Numbered from the stretch's first letter, positions 25,501-39,100 are shown. The stretch: DNA of 64,000 nucleotides from Drosophila persimilis (GCF_003286085.1 NW_020825288.1:27404001-27468000), one strand, 5' to 3'. Program-made: numbers and translations. Notes: generated from the letters alone by a model not told the origin.

Positions 25501-26716
25501 GCGACTGTGTCTCGGGTCTGGGGTCTCAGGTCTGTGGCTGTGGCATATCCATTAGCTACGTCGCCATCGAAGGAACGAATGGAGGCACGAATGGAGATAA
25601 TGTGATTTCGGGAACGATCCACACACACACAAAAAACGAAATGGAACGAGACGCGCGTGAGTTGTGATAAGAGCCGTAGCCGTGGCCGTAGAGACAAGGG
25701 AATACCTTATGCATGCATGCCCCTATCCCTCTATAGAGGGCTACAATATCTCTTTCTCCCATTCGCTCTGTCTCTGTCTCTTACTCCTGCTTTTGCTGTG
25801 TCTCTGTCTGTCCTCCATATGTGCGGGGCTCTTTCAAGCCAATCTCATTTTGTCTTTCGTGTGAATTCTTGGAATTTCGATTGATTTTCCTAGAACCTGA
25901 AACGATTCGGACTCGGATTCGGTCAAGTTCTTTAGCTGCTGCTTGTGCCGCATGTGACGTCAGAGGCGAGATGCCTTGGGGTGTGTCTTCTTCTTGGTGG
26001 AGAGTGTTGCAAGTGGGTGTAGAAGATATTTGAATATAGAAAGATGTAGAAAGGGAATGAAGCAATAGAGGTATTGGAAGGAAAGGTGTAAGGAATGGCC
26101 ATCTGTAGAATGTAATCTTGAGAGGGATACGGAGCCTTCTAAGAGCTCGTTTGGGAATGGAATATATTTGGGAAGGAATAATAATTTTCAGATTTGATTG
26201 TAGTCCTTCTAAATCTTTCATGGATCATGGCTGAAAAGAGGTGCCCAAAAAGTAGACATTTAAATGGCTTCAGTTTAAGCCTGAAACATATTTAGAAGAT
26301 CCATCTCAGACAGCTCTCAGAGAGATGCATACACAACTAACTAATAGATACAATTTATTAGCATAATCCTACACGAGTAGTAGTGCTCTCTCAAAGCTTT
26401 CGGCCATGATACTCGTAATCCGCCTGCGTTTTCCGCTCCTCTTGGCCCGTTCCTCGCTCCTCCTCGGCCTCCTGGCGGCGTCTGACTATCGGCTTTTATC
26501 TATTTTAACTGCGCGATGTTAAAGCGCATTTTCGTGTCGTTTGTCGATTTGTAATGCCAGCAGCGATGAGGCCTGATGATGATGGTGGCTTAAGTTGCAG
26601 CCCCAGACTGGGGCAGATCCACCACCGCCAACCAGAAACAGCTTCAACCTGGAGCAGCGGCTGCACTTTGAAGTTGACTAAGTGGCGCCTCGGACCCGAC
26701 CCGGTTCTGGGCTTGG

Positions 26717-26744
26717 CTACGGGCTACGGGCTACGGGCTACGGG
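26717..26744. repeat. CTACGGG tandem heptamer
   Basis: Four exact tandem copies. Confidence 0.9.
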
Positions 26745-28784
26745 TTTTCGGGTTCGTGGCGGTTTCAAGAGGCCTGGCTAGGTGGTCACCTCTCCGCTGG
26801 TTGATGGCTAATTAAATGCAGAGACTCTCAAATGGGAGTGTGCTCAATGTTGACAGTTTTCAGTTTATGTTGGCTTTTACGCCGATCCGAATCATATCTG
26901 AAGAACAATGGAGTACAATATCTGTATCTGTTATTAAATTGCAAGCAAATGCTCGTTCCCCCCTTCGTTTTTGAGGATTGCAATTAACTTAATAGAAATT
27001 CAAATGCATGCACGGCCCCAGAGATTAGCGGATCGCTTCTCATTCCACTCCGAGTTGTACGTCTGTCATAATTCCACAGATAGTGTCAGAGAGCGAGACG
27101 GAGAGAGAGAGAGAGAGCGCCACAACAAGTGTGCCACAAGGAGAGAGAAAGAGATCTCGGGAAGGGAGAGGTGGCATCTGAAAAATGGCGCCCGGTGTCG
27201 TATCTTGTTGCCTGTCACATTGAATTATTATTTTACGGTCTCTCCTCTACTTCCCTGCCACAACCTCAGGTCCTCTCCTCCCCCCGAAGTGTGGAACAGG
27301 TTGGAACACGCTAATGTTTTAATTTCTTGTTCCATCGGAGGATAGTACAGGCACGTACAGGTGCGGCGGGCAATTACTGGCACACTACTCGTAATTGTGG
27401 AGTGGAGTGCTCCTTAAGCATAAATACAATTGCCATTCCGATATACTTTATGTGTCTAGAGATTCGAATCGAATTTCAATCGATTTGAATGGAATATTCG
27501 GAGGAAACGAGAGGAAAGGTGGCACCTTGCCCCAAAGAGTTGAATAGACTGGAAAACTAGTAGTAATTTTAGGATCATTTCGAATGTATACAGTAGCAAA
27601 ATATATCCAAAAGATGGCTAACAAGGAAAAGCTACAGAAAGGATGGTTTGAGCCAGTTTAAACGTCTACTACTTATATGGTTTGTGGGGGAATTATTATC
27701 TCACTACCTTAGATCACATTCACTCCCGTATTTCCCCCATCGGAAGCCATAGAAATGGACTTCCTCTATTACTCCATTCCACTTCAAACCGACAGTGAGA
27801 GAGAGAGAGAGAGAGAGAGGGCTGCCTCTTCCACACCCATTCCATATCCATATCCATATCCATTCCACTTGCACAAACTTCACGCTGCACATAATTTTTG
27901 CCAACACATTCCATAGCTGCTGCCGTATGCTGGTTTCTTGGGTGCTGGGGCCGCCGTCCCATTACTCATTCGCACTCCAAGCTCAAAGTCCCAGAGCTCC
28001 ACGCAGAGAGCTCCACTCTTTCGCTGCGTTTCCCAGTTGGAGCGCCGCCGCTGGTCCGCGAAATGCTAATAAAAGCGGTCGTAAAACAAGTTTGCCTAAT
28101 TGATCGAGCGTACGCCACAAAAAAAGCGAAAGAAACCAAAAGAAGATCCACAGAGGAGCAGGAGGCAGAGCTCGGGGTCCGCTACTCAAGGCGTTACTAT
28201 ACTATACCAGGCATTGCTTGCGCCGCCTCCTGGCTGCTTGGGGCTTGCACTGGCCTCGGAGTTGAAGCATTTTTGCCATACCATCGACAGCAGATCAAAG
28301 GCAGCGGCGGCACCAGGCATCAGGCATCAGGCGGTGGCGTTACTCCGGCGGTGGCGACGGCGGCGGCGGTGGTGGCATTGTGCGTCGGACAGGCTTTTAA
28401 GCGATGACACCAAATCGCTATTTAGACACTGCTTTGGGGTTTCTTTCTTTCGCTTTGGGGATCGCTTTGAGGATCGCCCTGGGTCTGGGTCTGGGCCCGG
28501 GCCCGGGTTCGGGTTCGGGTCTGGGGATCTTGTTAAGATTTGATGGTCTCGCGCTCTGTGGTCTGTGGGGGTCATTAAAATTAACTTGGATCAATTTGGT
28601 TTGCTGCCAAATTGTTGACAATGAAATATAACGAGGGCCGCCACTCTCCAGTCCAGTCCAGTCCAGTCCACTCCGGACAATGGCAGTATCCTTATCCTGG
28701 CTCGTGGATTAGCAGGGCAGGGCGCTCCACCGGAGTAGAGTCATCAAAGTCTTAAGTGTCTCTCCCTCCTGCGTTTACAACTTA

Positions 28785-28794
28785 TTTATTTATT
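28785..28794 (-). terminator. GATAe: Poly(A) signals of GATAe
   Basis: Overlapping TTTATT strings on the plus strand read as two overlapping AATAAA hexamers on the minus strand, 340 bases beyond the GATAe stop codon at 29129-29131. Confidence 0.5.
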
Positions 28795-29128
28795 TGATTT
28801 AAACATACAAAATCGTAGGCTTCTTTATGGTCTTCTCGTGCTTTTGTTTTTCGCTAAAATACTTCTAGAGTGCTCGCAATACGGGTCCACAAATCATTTC
28901 AAATGATTGACTAAACGGAATGATTGATTGATTGGTTTATCCAGAAACTTTTTAAGTATTCCTCTGATCAACAAAAGTTTCCTTCCTTCCTTCCTCCTCC
29001 TAACTGGGGCATTGGATACTACTATACAATAGATATAGTACATATGTAGATCTTAAAGCTATAGCTTAAATAAATATTTTGGCAATCTTGACATTTTGGT
29101 TTGCTTTACGTTTAGTTCGTTTTAAAGT

Positions 29129-31620
29129 TTAGTTATTCGATGATCGCTCCGGCAGACCAGTGCGCGTTATGACGCTCGGTGGGAGTTCGCTGTTGTTGTT
29201 GCTGTTGTTGTTGTTGGAGGAACTGCGACCGCTCTCAATGGCAGGTACTCTATAAGAAAGAAACCCAATCCAATCACTCTCTTTTCAATGCTCTACAGAT
29301 CTCTCTGGCGGTACTTACGGCTGGACTATCTGGCGATTGAGGGTTACGGGGCTGGGTAAATGCGGCGACTGACTCTGCGATGGTGTCGTCTGCTGGCTGT
29401 ACGGCGAATGGCTTTCACCGGTCACATGGTGGCGGGCGGACATATTCAGACTCCCCTCGGAACTGGGCGTTGCACCCGTGGCATTCTGCACCTGAATGGC
29501 CACCACACGCGATCCTCCGGCCGGTCCCGTCGTGGACATGTCGTGCAGCTCGGGACTTGCATTCTGCTGGCTGTGCATCATATTCATGGGCACTTGGGAT
29601 GGATACAGAGGGGCGTTGTTCACCATCAGATTGACACTTTGCGACATGCCTGGGGATGGATAGGGTTTTTGGGATTAATAACTAGAAACATTTCTGCAAG
29701 ATCTTATTGAAACCAGAGCTATCCGAAGGACACTCCACCATTTCCATTATCTTTAGTTTGTATCCTTATTCTGAGGGAAGGAGTTCTACGAATGAGCAAA
29801 TGTATCTTTTACTCACTTGGCAGTGGTGCCTGGGCGTGCCTGTGTATGGGCGCTCCTCCATTGTTCTTTGGCTTGCGCTTCCGCTTCTGGATGCCCTCCT
29901 TCTTCATCGAGAGCGGCCGGTTCAGGCTGTGCAGCTTGAAGTACAGGCCGCAGGCGTTGCACACGGGATTGCCCTCGTTGTTGCGCCGCCAAAGAGTCGT
30001 GGAGTTGGTCTGGCAGTTGGCGCAGGTCACTCCGTTCCGGCGATTGTTGGGTGCCGCAGGGGTCTTTGGCTTCGCCTGCCGCGGGGGCATGCGTGGGGTC
30101 ATGCGTATGAAGCTGCAATTGGGGCAGAAGAAGTCCGTGCCCTTGCGGACGAACGGCGAATGACAGCTCTCGCATTTGAGCTCGTGGTTCGGAGAGGATG
30201 TGGCGGAGGCTGTGACCAGGCTGCCATCGTACTGCCCGATGCTGCTGGCGGGCGACCAGTGGGTGGTGGTCATGTTGCTGGAGGCATACTCGTCCATTAC
30301 CTGCGGATGGAAGTTAGTCTGCAGAGCGAAGATCAGAGGAGTGAGACATTTCACGAGGGATTTCCGAGGGATTCACACTTACAAATGGTGTATTCTGGTA
30401 CTCTGGCGGAGCGGGCGATGTCCACAGGTCGATGGCTTGGCTGCCGTCTGGGAAGGGGTTCAGAAAGGTCGCCGGTCCTGTCTGCCGCAGGGAGTTGAGA
30501 CTCGCCTCGGACTTTGCCAAGAACTGGCCCCCGGGCACTGTGTAGATGGTGTTCCCCTGCTGCAGGGTGGCCGCGTAGCTGTTGCTCGTGAAACTGGAGC
30601 TCGGAGGAAAGGCATAGGCGTTGCCCAGGTCCGCGTACGTCTTGGACTCGTTGGCATGGACACTGGCATCCACCACGGGCACATCGTAGTACAGCGTGGA
30701 GCCGGACGCCTCAGGCACAGCAGTGGAGAAGCGTCCGTCTTCGGACACAAAGCGCACGGTACCGCCATGGGAACTGCTGGCGATGTGCACCGCTGATGCC
30801 GGATGTTGCTGCTGCTGCTGCTGCTGATGTTGCTGCTGCTGCTGCTGTTGCTGGTGGTGATGCTGCAGTGCCTCTGCCTCTCGACTGATCACAATGGCCT
30901 CCCCATAGGCGGCTCCATTGGGGGTGGGACACTGCTGCTGCTGCTGCTGCTGCTGCTGATGTTGCAATTGCTGTTGCTGCTGTTGCTGGTGGGAATGCAG
31001 CTGCTGCGACTCCCCTGGCACCTCGCCCTTCTCGACGGTCTCTATCTTGATGGCCGTCACATCCTCGCCGCTGCAGATGATCTGCCCCGAAGGATAGGCG
31101 TAGAGGGTGCCCGGTGGCGCACCTGGTGGCACCTCTGGCACCTCGGCATTGCGCGGCGCCATCTGGACGTAGTGCGTGGCGTGTGCAGCCCCAGGGGAAT
31201 GATGCGAGCTGCGCTGGTACACGATGTGCCCCTCCGAGGCGGAACCAGAGCTCCCACTGCTGGGCTCTCCCTCCCGAGCTTCGTTGAGTTCTCTGAAAGC
31301 GAGAGCAAGAGAAAGCGATTGTGCGTGAGTGGACTTCTAGAGGAGACTTCTCCCTTGAAACTTACAGTGTTCCCGCTGTGGTAAGGATGCGCCTCTGCTG
31401 GGTGCGTGGCACCACCACGTACTGCTCTTCAGGATCACTGCTGACTCCTCCCACGGATGTTGCTGGTTGCTGCTGCTGCTGCTGCTGCTGTTCCTGTTGC
31501 TCCTCCAGGGCGCTGGCTGTCTGCTGGCTCAGTTGCTCGGCTCCATTGCTGGCCTCTAGCTTGATCTTGTCTATCAATGGGATCTGCTGCTTGGTCAGGA
31601 CCTGGACCTGCTGCTGTTGT

Positions 31621-31662
<42 letters not shown>

Positions 31663-34600
31663 TGTTGTTGCTGTTGGTGTTGCTGCTGTTGCAATTGTTG
31701 CTGCTGCTGCTGTTGCTGCTGCGTTGTCTGCGTTTCCATCTGCAATGGACAAGCGACAAATGTTGAATGCCTCAAAAGTCTCGGTCAGAAGTGTGTGGCT
31801 ACGTCAAAAGTGTGGCTCCAGTTCCGGCCACAAATGTGCGAACTGGTTGCCTCGATTTCCGCCACCAAAGTCAACAGAGACCCAGAGCCGTCTCGCAACT
31901 TCAAAGGCGGCTCAACTTGTCGCCTACAACCTCAAAGACCTTACAAGAAGACGTTGACGGGGGACCCCGAGTGGGACGTAGACGTACCTCTCACTGTCAA
32001 CACTGTCGTACACATTTTTCACTTTTATTCCAGAAATGTTTGCATACAGAACCTCGGAACCTCGGAACCTCACACCCGAGAGCCCAGAGCCCAGATCGCG
32101 GCTTAGTTTCGTTTTCATTTGCTTACTTTTTGGTTCCTTTTTGGACGGAAATAAAAGTTGTCCATAAAAACGAAATCGCTTTGCTGTTTTCCTATACGTT
32201 ATATATGTACGTCAGACCTCAGTCGATTTTGGTTTATGACCTCATTCCTCGATTCCATTGGGGGTGGCCATGTACTACCTCCTGTACCGTCTGCACCTCT
32301 CCCCCAAACTTGTGTCAACACATTCGATCGTCATTGTCACCTGATTCACCTCCGACAGGTGCCCCAAGTGCCATATAATGCAAAGGCTTTGAGGCGGGTT
32401 TCACCATAAACTATAAATACATATGTATCTACTATTTATTAGCATGGGGAAATCCATAGGCACAAGCATACTCGTATTCAAGGATGACTAGCAATCGAGA
32501 ATGGATGAACAATATGGTGGGACTTTTATAGGTGGAAACTTAGAGAGTTGTACTGTACTTGAATAGAAAGAGGATAGAAATGGAAGAGCTATCTAAAACA
32601 GCTCCTTCTTCCCTCAAGTTTTATTCGAAGAAGCGCCAAACCTTAAAGACAACGGAAGTTCTGTGTTTACCTTCCACACAATTACGAGTATAATTGATTC
32701 ATTTTACGCGGAATTTACTTGTGACTTGTGCCCCACAAATGATTGATCCACAAGTCTAAGTCTTAGGCCATGATTCATGGTTGACAAGTCATAAAAAAAG
32801 TGAAAAATTACCCGCTTTGGCGCAGTGTAAAGTCCAAGTCCAAAAGTCAGAAGAAATGCAATAGCGCATAGAGGTCAAGAGGAAGTTGAGAGGTCGGTCT
32901 CCGAGGGGAAGTGGTTCCACTATTGACTCTAGGCAAAACTAATCCAAGTATGCGCTTTCTTGGGCAAAGTTCAATGAATCCGGGGGGGGGGATCCGGATT
33001 CCGGACTCCGGATGCCGGGAGAGATAAAGTGGTGCAAAACGTCACTTTGACAAACTGCAGATAAACCCGGACTCCCCGGGGAGGCTACATGCGACTTTTG
33101 AGTAGTACAATAGGTATGCACACGTGCCCCGCGACAAAAGTTAAGATACTACAGCCGAACGATACGGACAATATCTTATCCGAGGCGCTATCAATGTACA
33201 TAATCAGTAGCTGCTGCTGCTGGGACTCCAACGAGAGGTCATGGTTTTGTATCCCACCTGCTCCGTGGAGTACGTCATCGATAGGAACAGATACAGATAC
33301 AGAAACAGATACAGATACTCGTATAAGCATTGTAGAATTACAATAAGTTGAGCAAGTGGCATGTGGCATGTGCTATTTGTCAAGAGTTCGAGGTGCTCAA
33401 GGGAGTGGTTCAACTTATGAATGAAATCTGCCAGTCACACCCACAGCCGTACTCATTTTATCTATATAAACAGCAGATATACATATACATATACATATGT
33501 ATATGCATAAATATGTACAATCGCCACTCGTTTCGCTTTCGTTTGAGCTTGAGCCGGGGTCTGGCTCTGGGCTTGAGGCTTGTGGTTGAGACAGCAGAAA
33601 ATACCTCAATGAAACATTTTCTGGTAATGGAACCTTTGATGACTACTTTATTATCTTCCTCCCTCTCTCCCCTTCCATGATCGTTAGATGATCCCTCGAT
33701 TAATTAAAGTCCATTGCAGCGTTGGGCACTAATGAAAGTGCGATAAGGCCGAACCATTTGCCAGCTGCATTTACAGCTCTATTAAAGGGCCATCAATCGA
33801 AAACTCTACCCCTATCAGGCATCGGCCATCGGGCGAGGCGACGCGTGTCTAATAAAAGTATCTGCAACTGCAACTATCCGATCCAGAGCCCGATGCCGAT
33901 GCCGATGCCGCCATTGAGCAACTGTTAAGGGACTCTCGATTACGATTGGACGACGGGCCTGGACTTCCGGCGGCAACCCCCAGACAAACATACGGACAAG
34001 GGTTGGCAATTTCATTCATAAACCCTCCTCCATCCCCTGCGATAAAGGCAAGCAGAACTAGGACCAGGCCCAGGACCAAAGCGAGGTGATAAGATTGACA
34101 TAAATTTCACATTATCCGCACTGGCGTTAGCCAAGTGAAGAGTGTCCTTTTTTCTTTTCCTTTTTTTCATGAATGAAACGAAGACAGAGTCAAAATGTGC
34201 GTGTTTCCAAGTTTTTGTTGTATTTTTGTCAAAGGTATTTTGACGCCACCTCCGATCGCCAGCTGAATTTCAGGCCTCATAAAGATTAGCCATCTTTCCA
34301 CATTTAACTCAGTCTCAGTTTCAGTTTCAGTGTCTGTTCTTTTTACGGTCCGTTCTCTCGTTTTTTCTTAATGGATTGTTTCGGGGTTTTTCCTTTGAGT
34401 GGCCCAGAAAGCCAGAAAGTGTCGCAGTTTTGCCGCTGCATCCCCAAAGATGAGTCATTCATTATAAATCAATTTGTCTTATCTCCTTGACGAGGCCCCG
34501 CTGTCTATGGCCAGGTCTGGCTGCCGTTTGAACCAAATTAAATGCCCCGAAATTACTTTTGAAATTAAGTTTAAATGTGTTTTTCTTCCATCCTTTTTTT

Positions 34601-35337
34601 ACAGTTTTTAAAGCTTTAATATTTCTATAAGCCACAGCGCCATTTAATAGAGTTCCTATAGCTCAGGCTCTGATTTAATAGAGTTCCATGGCCGATCTAT
34701 AAACATTTTAGAGCCTGGTTTATATGGTCTTATATAGCCGTCTATTTAGCTTAATGAACTTGTGTGAGAAACGGTTAACAACATTTTTATGATCTCTCAA
34801 CTCTACCACAATGTTTTCCAGATGATAGATATGCTTATACAGATCTCGTAAATTGATCTTCAAAAATGGTATAAAAATGTGCTCAAAAGTCTGCTCGTTT
34901 AGTTGCTTAATTTATTCTGGCTTTCAAATGTTATTTGGATGCTTGTTAGGGGAATATACTTCTATCAAAAGTGGTTCCTTTTTAAATGGAAGTACTACTA
35001 TATTTTTTCAGAAATTTGTTCATTTAATGTCACACTTTTAAAGGCACTAAATTGCCATTAATATCTTGTAGATTTACTGAAAAAAATCCCATAATTTCTT
35101 AGTTAGATATTTCTATGAATTTTGGCAAATTTTCAACTTCCTTGACTTTAACAGATTTTGATCCAATCAACAGCTGCCTTCTGGAAGCAGTCCTTCTTCT
35201 ATGATATCCCATGATTCTATACCTTCATTTCCATCACTTCACTTTCTATATCATCTATGACCTGTTAGACTCTAAATATGTGCTGTACCCACCTTCAGCT
35301 GCATCTTGACATTCGTTGAGATAATTTTGCAGACCAT
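29129..35337 (-). CDS. GATAe: GATAe, endodermal GATA transcription factor
   Basis: Six minus-strand exons join in phase: 35293-35337, 31366-31739, 30383-31292, 29817-30318, 29319-29649 and 29129-29249, giving about 760 residues. Exon 1 encodes [15 protein letters not shown] and splices over a 3.5-kb intron to METQTTQ, followed by a long Gln tract (about residues 21-60). A second Gln/His-rich region lies in exon 3. Exon 4 carries a degenerate first finger (CESC at about 492, CPNC at about 508, only 12 residues between, no LWRR) and one canonical GATA finger (CANC at about 542 to CNAC at about 566, with [13 protein letters not shown]) with the basic tail KRKRKPKN. The last exons are Ser/Pro/Asn-rich. 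In flies GATAe is a nuclear activator of midgut genes and midgut stem-cell maintenance, switched on downstream of Serpent. The neighbours are its paralogues pnr and srp, in the same orientation. Exon 1 is the least certain part, but its phase fits and the start agrees with what I recall of the family. Confidence 0.93.
31612..31735 (-). repeat. Interrupted CAG/CAA (polyglutamine) tract in GATAe exon 2
   Basis: About 40 codons are mostly Gln with a few His and Leu interruptions, made of mixed CAG and CAA. Two smaller tracts sit in exon 3 (near 30805-30855 and 30931-30987). Mixed codons suggest a tract that is kept as protein rather than a pure expanding microsatellite. Confidence 0.85.
31740..35292. 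other. GATAe: First intron of GATAe
   Basis: This intron lies between the 45-nt first coding exon (donor AAG/gtgggt) and the exon starting METQ (acceptor ccattgcag). It holds no convincing ORF. It contains a GATACA-type repeat (33285-33318), a GATGCC repeat (33892-33911) and scattered GATA motifs. It is a likely place for midgut enhancers, by position only. Confidence 0.6.
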
Positions 35338-35948
35338 CAATGTGCGTTTCCTCCCTTCTGCTCTCCTCCTTGCAAGCTCTCTTCGGGGGTGAAGTGTAGT
35401 CCAGTGTTTGGATGGTGTTCCAATGTTTTATCTAAGTTTCGCTTTTATCACTTGATTTCTGTTGTTTCTTTTTTTTTTTGAAAATTATTATCACATGCAC
35501 TGGTTGTCCGTCCGTCCACTGTGTGTTGGGGGTTTATCAGAGCTAGGGGGCGGCAAACGGGCGTGGCTCAAAAGTGGCGCGAAAAGGTGTTTAGTACAAT
35601 ATATTATATTATATTATTTTTTGGTAGGAACTTTCAGACTTCGATTTCCGCGCTGCATTTAACAGTAACAATTAATTGGGTGCCGACTCCGGCTCTGGCT
35701 GTGGTTTCAGGTCTGTGGTTGCGGTTCTGTGGCGGGTCTGTGTGTCTGGGCCTGGGACTCGGCAGCAGCAGCGGAGTACAACAACGAAGTCGAGGCGAGG
35801 CGACGCGACGCATTGCGGTCTGCCTGCCTGCCGCCCAATTAGATACCCACACAGATGCACCGTGCCATATAGCACTTACCTCCACACACCTGTATGGGTG
35901 TTACCTTCTCCCTGTGTGGGTGAGTTATGATTTATTCCTATGCGTATC

Positions 35949-36120
35949 CACACACACACACACACACTCGCACACATGAACAGCTGTATATTTTGGCAGT
36001 GGTGGTATTGGTTATCTTATCGCACAGATACAGGGATACAGGGCAGCAGCGATAAGGGTACGGTTACGGGAGTGTGTGTGTGTGTGTGTGCGAGTACAGT
36101 TGTCGACGGGCGATAAGTGC
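35949..36120. promoter_or_regulatory. GATA-site cluster upstream of GATAe
   Basis: About 0.7 kb upstream of the GATAe start codon there are four WGATAR-type sites within about 110 bases: paired TTATCTTATC at 36012-36021, CGATAAG at 36051-36057 and CGATAAG at 36111-36117. CA and GT dinucleotide runs flank and interrupt the cluster. Serpent is known to activate GATAe, so this is a plausible site of that input. Confidence 0.4.
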
Positions 36121-39100
36121 TCGTTGTCGTATCCGTGAGATACAAATACCACTACCAGCCACAGTTCTGTGTGACAGCAAACGACGACTCGGCTGCCACC
36201 AGGTTGGGGATGGGGATGGGGTTGGTGTGGCCCATGGAGAGGCACCAGGCACCAGCCACCAGCCACCAGCCACCCCACTCTCGACTCTCCACCATTTGGC
36301 TATTTGTCAATTGTGCAATTTAGTCTAGCGCATTTTCTAATTGCACTCATAAAACACTTTTCTGGCAAACTAATAAACATGGGGCCAGCGTTAGTCAACG
36401 TCAACAGAATGGGTCTATGGGGTCTATTGGGTCTTTGGGCTCGTTTGGGCCATGGGCTTGGGCCTCGCGCTGTCGCGCTGTCGTGAACAAAAACTTTATA
36501 TGACCATATCCCCTACATACTCGTATGTGGGCCGCTTTTGACGGCGCAGCTCCACTTCCCCACTTCACAATCAGCTCTCAAGTGTTGTAACTAATGAAAA
36601 TCGACAGAGCACCAGGGCACCAGAGAGACAGAGAGACAGAGAGGCACACACTCCACGATCGACGATCACACACGTGGTCGAGGATCAGGTGCTGTAAATA
36701 TTGCAAAAACCTCAAAAAACCTGTCAGCAAAGATTGAATTTTCTGATTTCCTTTTTGGGGTGAAGTGTCTTTCTGCCTTTTCTGTTTCTGTTTCTGTTCA
36801 AGTTTTTTGTTCGAGTGGAGGAATGCCTAATCAGAGATCTGACAAAACGTATCCACGATCGCAATAGATTCATTGGGTTTTTAGTGAACTTCAACTTTGG
36901 AAGGTACTAAAGGTACCAGAGGGAGATTTGCTTTGGCGCAACATAGATAAATAATATTTGGTATCCCTCCTGTATTTTTCCTGCCGTTTTACCGATCTTC
37001 AAGCCTTGGTTTTTGTCACTTAAACATCTGATAGATATAACCAGATAAGATTCGGTACATCGAATCTTCAGTTCTCTTTACTCTAGGTTCGTTCTGGTAA
37101 CAATCCTTACATGAAGTACTTCAAAGGCTACCTCTTTCTTTAGAAATCTATTACATTATTATTCCTTCTCTGTGATAATTAAACCTCTAACAAATATACG
37201 CTCTCCTCTTAAAGACGTTTAACCCGTCGCCATCATCCATCTTTACAGCTTTTAAATATTGCAAAAATCTCTGAAGAAAAGCACACTTATCATAGAAGAC
37301 AACCCAGCAGTCCTGTTCTGAGGCCAATCATAAATTGTTTATAGTTAAAGTCATAAACCAAGCAGATATATGAGGGCCATTAACAGGCACGTAGAAAGAG
37401 GAGGAGAATCCCCTCGCTTTCCGCTTATAATGCTGACATTACTGGCATTTTTGCTCTCCCGTTCTGGGCCCCCATGAATGGGGGAATCGGTTAGTGCGAT
37501 AATTTTAATTGTTGCAACTCATGTGGTGCATAAATCATGGTGCACCGCCAGACAAAAAGTATCTAATAGCCTCTTGCTATGGCTATGGCTGTGGCTATGG
37601 CTCCGTTGCAAGTAGCGACTGGCTGTGTGTGCGGCTGCTGCGTGTCGCAAAATATCAGCTCAGTGATTAATCACTCAAAAAGCTGACAGACAGACAGCCT
37701 CCGAGCCGAGTCCCGCCTTACAAATGGCGCTACACGAATTCAACATTACAAGAGATTAATACGACAGAGAGAGTCCACTCCCCGTGCCGCAAACAACAAC
37801 TGGAACTCAGAACTGACTCATGGACTCATGCAGGAGGAAGGAGGCTTTCGTCTTTCGTCTGTAGAGTCGTGCAATTAATACCCTAATTGATGGCACCGCC
37901 TTGGCCTGGGCTTAGGCGCTTTTCTAACTGAATTTACGGCCCCCCCGTCTTTAAGACGCAAGACTTAGGAGGCGGCAGAACAGACAGAACAGAACAGACA
38001 CAACAGACGGGAGGGTGGGACTTAACATTGCTGACCATTGCTGTCATAGCCTGGCCGTCGATATCTTCCCCAAGGAATCAAACACCCCTCAACATGTCCA
38101 CAGTCTCAAGTACTGCTAGTGCGCCACCAAACAAAAGACCTGGGCTCCACGAAATCGAAGCACTATCTACTCGAAACACTTTTCGTTCGTTCTTGGCCCA
38201 TCTTGACAGTATCGGCTATGGGCGATCAGTTGTGTTTTTTTCGCTGCGCCGTGGAATGACGGTTGGAAATTTAATTTATATATTGTACAATTTTCGTCAC
38301 TTGTTCTGCTGCCATAATATTATTTTATTTTTGTTTTTGTTTCCATGTTCGGTGGCGTATTTGGCGGTCGTCTGCGGCGATAAGGGGAAGAACTCTTTGG
38401 GAAATTAAACAAAGGCGTGCGCCATAGTTTTAATTATAGCCTCCATCCGTTTCGAGGGTGGGTCCAACCCCCAACCCCCGGCACCACACCACACCAGCTG
38501 CCCCTGCCACTGCCACCCCGAAACCGAAGCATTGCCCAATCCGTGTGTGGCACAGGCAGCCATCAGCTCCATGGCGTGGTTCGATCGCATAAAACTGGAT
38601 GGCAAATGGAAGTGCTTCGACTCTACTTTTGACCCTGATTCCCCGGCTTCCACTGGTTCCGTTCCTGCATTCTGCATTTGAAAGCATTTTGGGTTCAAGT
38701 AAATTCTATTAACCCGCCAGGGCTTTGGGGCCCATAAATCATCCGCTACCGACATTTTGCGGACATGAGTTATGGCAAATGGAACTGCGCATTCGCTGGG
38801 GCAAGGGTCTGGCTTGTCTCCTTCGAAATGAAGGAGGAGTTAAGGTTTCTTTTGTTTTGTCACTGGGATAATGAATGGTTCAGTCGTGTATTTATGGATT
38901 GGTTACTGGAAGAAGTGATGTATAACCCCAGGGGATGAGTCAGGGAAGAGTATTGGTTAGCCAAAGCTGAAATGTCAGTGGGGACTTCTTTAAAGGAGAA
39001 TTCATGAGCAAATTCTAATACAACGAAATCTTAGGAATATCCCAAGCAAATGGAGGATCGGGAATATTATATATAGACCTATAGCATATATATTATATAT

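Larger units (their letters stand above)
21340..28780. other. Gene-poor DNA between pannier upstream region and GATAe 3' end
   Basis: I found no convincing gene. Frames in GC-rich parts (23.3-23.9 kb and 27.9-28.5 kb) are low-complexity and lack splice support or domains. One orphan exon-like ORF is at 22533-22587 (minus). Tandem repeats include four CTACGGG units (26717-26744), a GA run near 27797-27820 and GGGTCT/GGGTTC units near 28484-28525. It probably contains enhancers of the flanking GATA genes. Confidence 0.5.

Noticed and set aside
27898-28543. Two overlapping plus-strand frames of about 150-170 codons
   Set aside because: GC-rich repeats (GGC, GGGTCT) keep the frames open; no start context, domain or splice sites.
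31321-32106. Plus-strand frame with a long cysteine run
   Set aside because: The poly-Cys is the reverse reading of the GATAe polyglutamine tract, with no domain or splice support.
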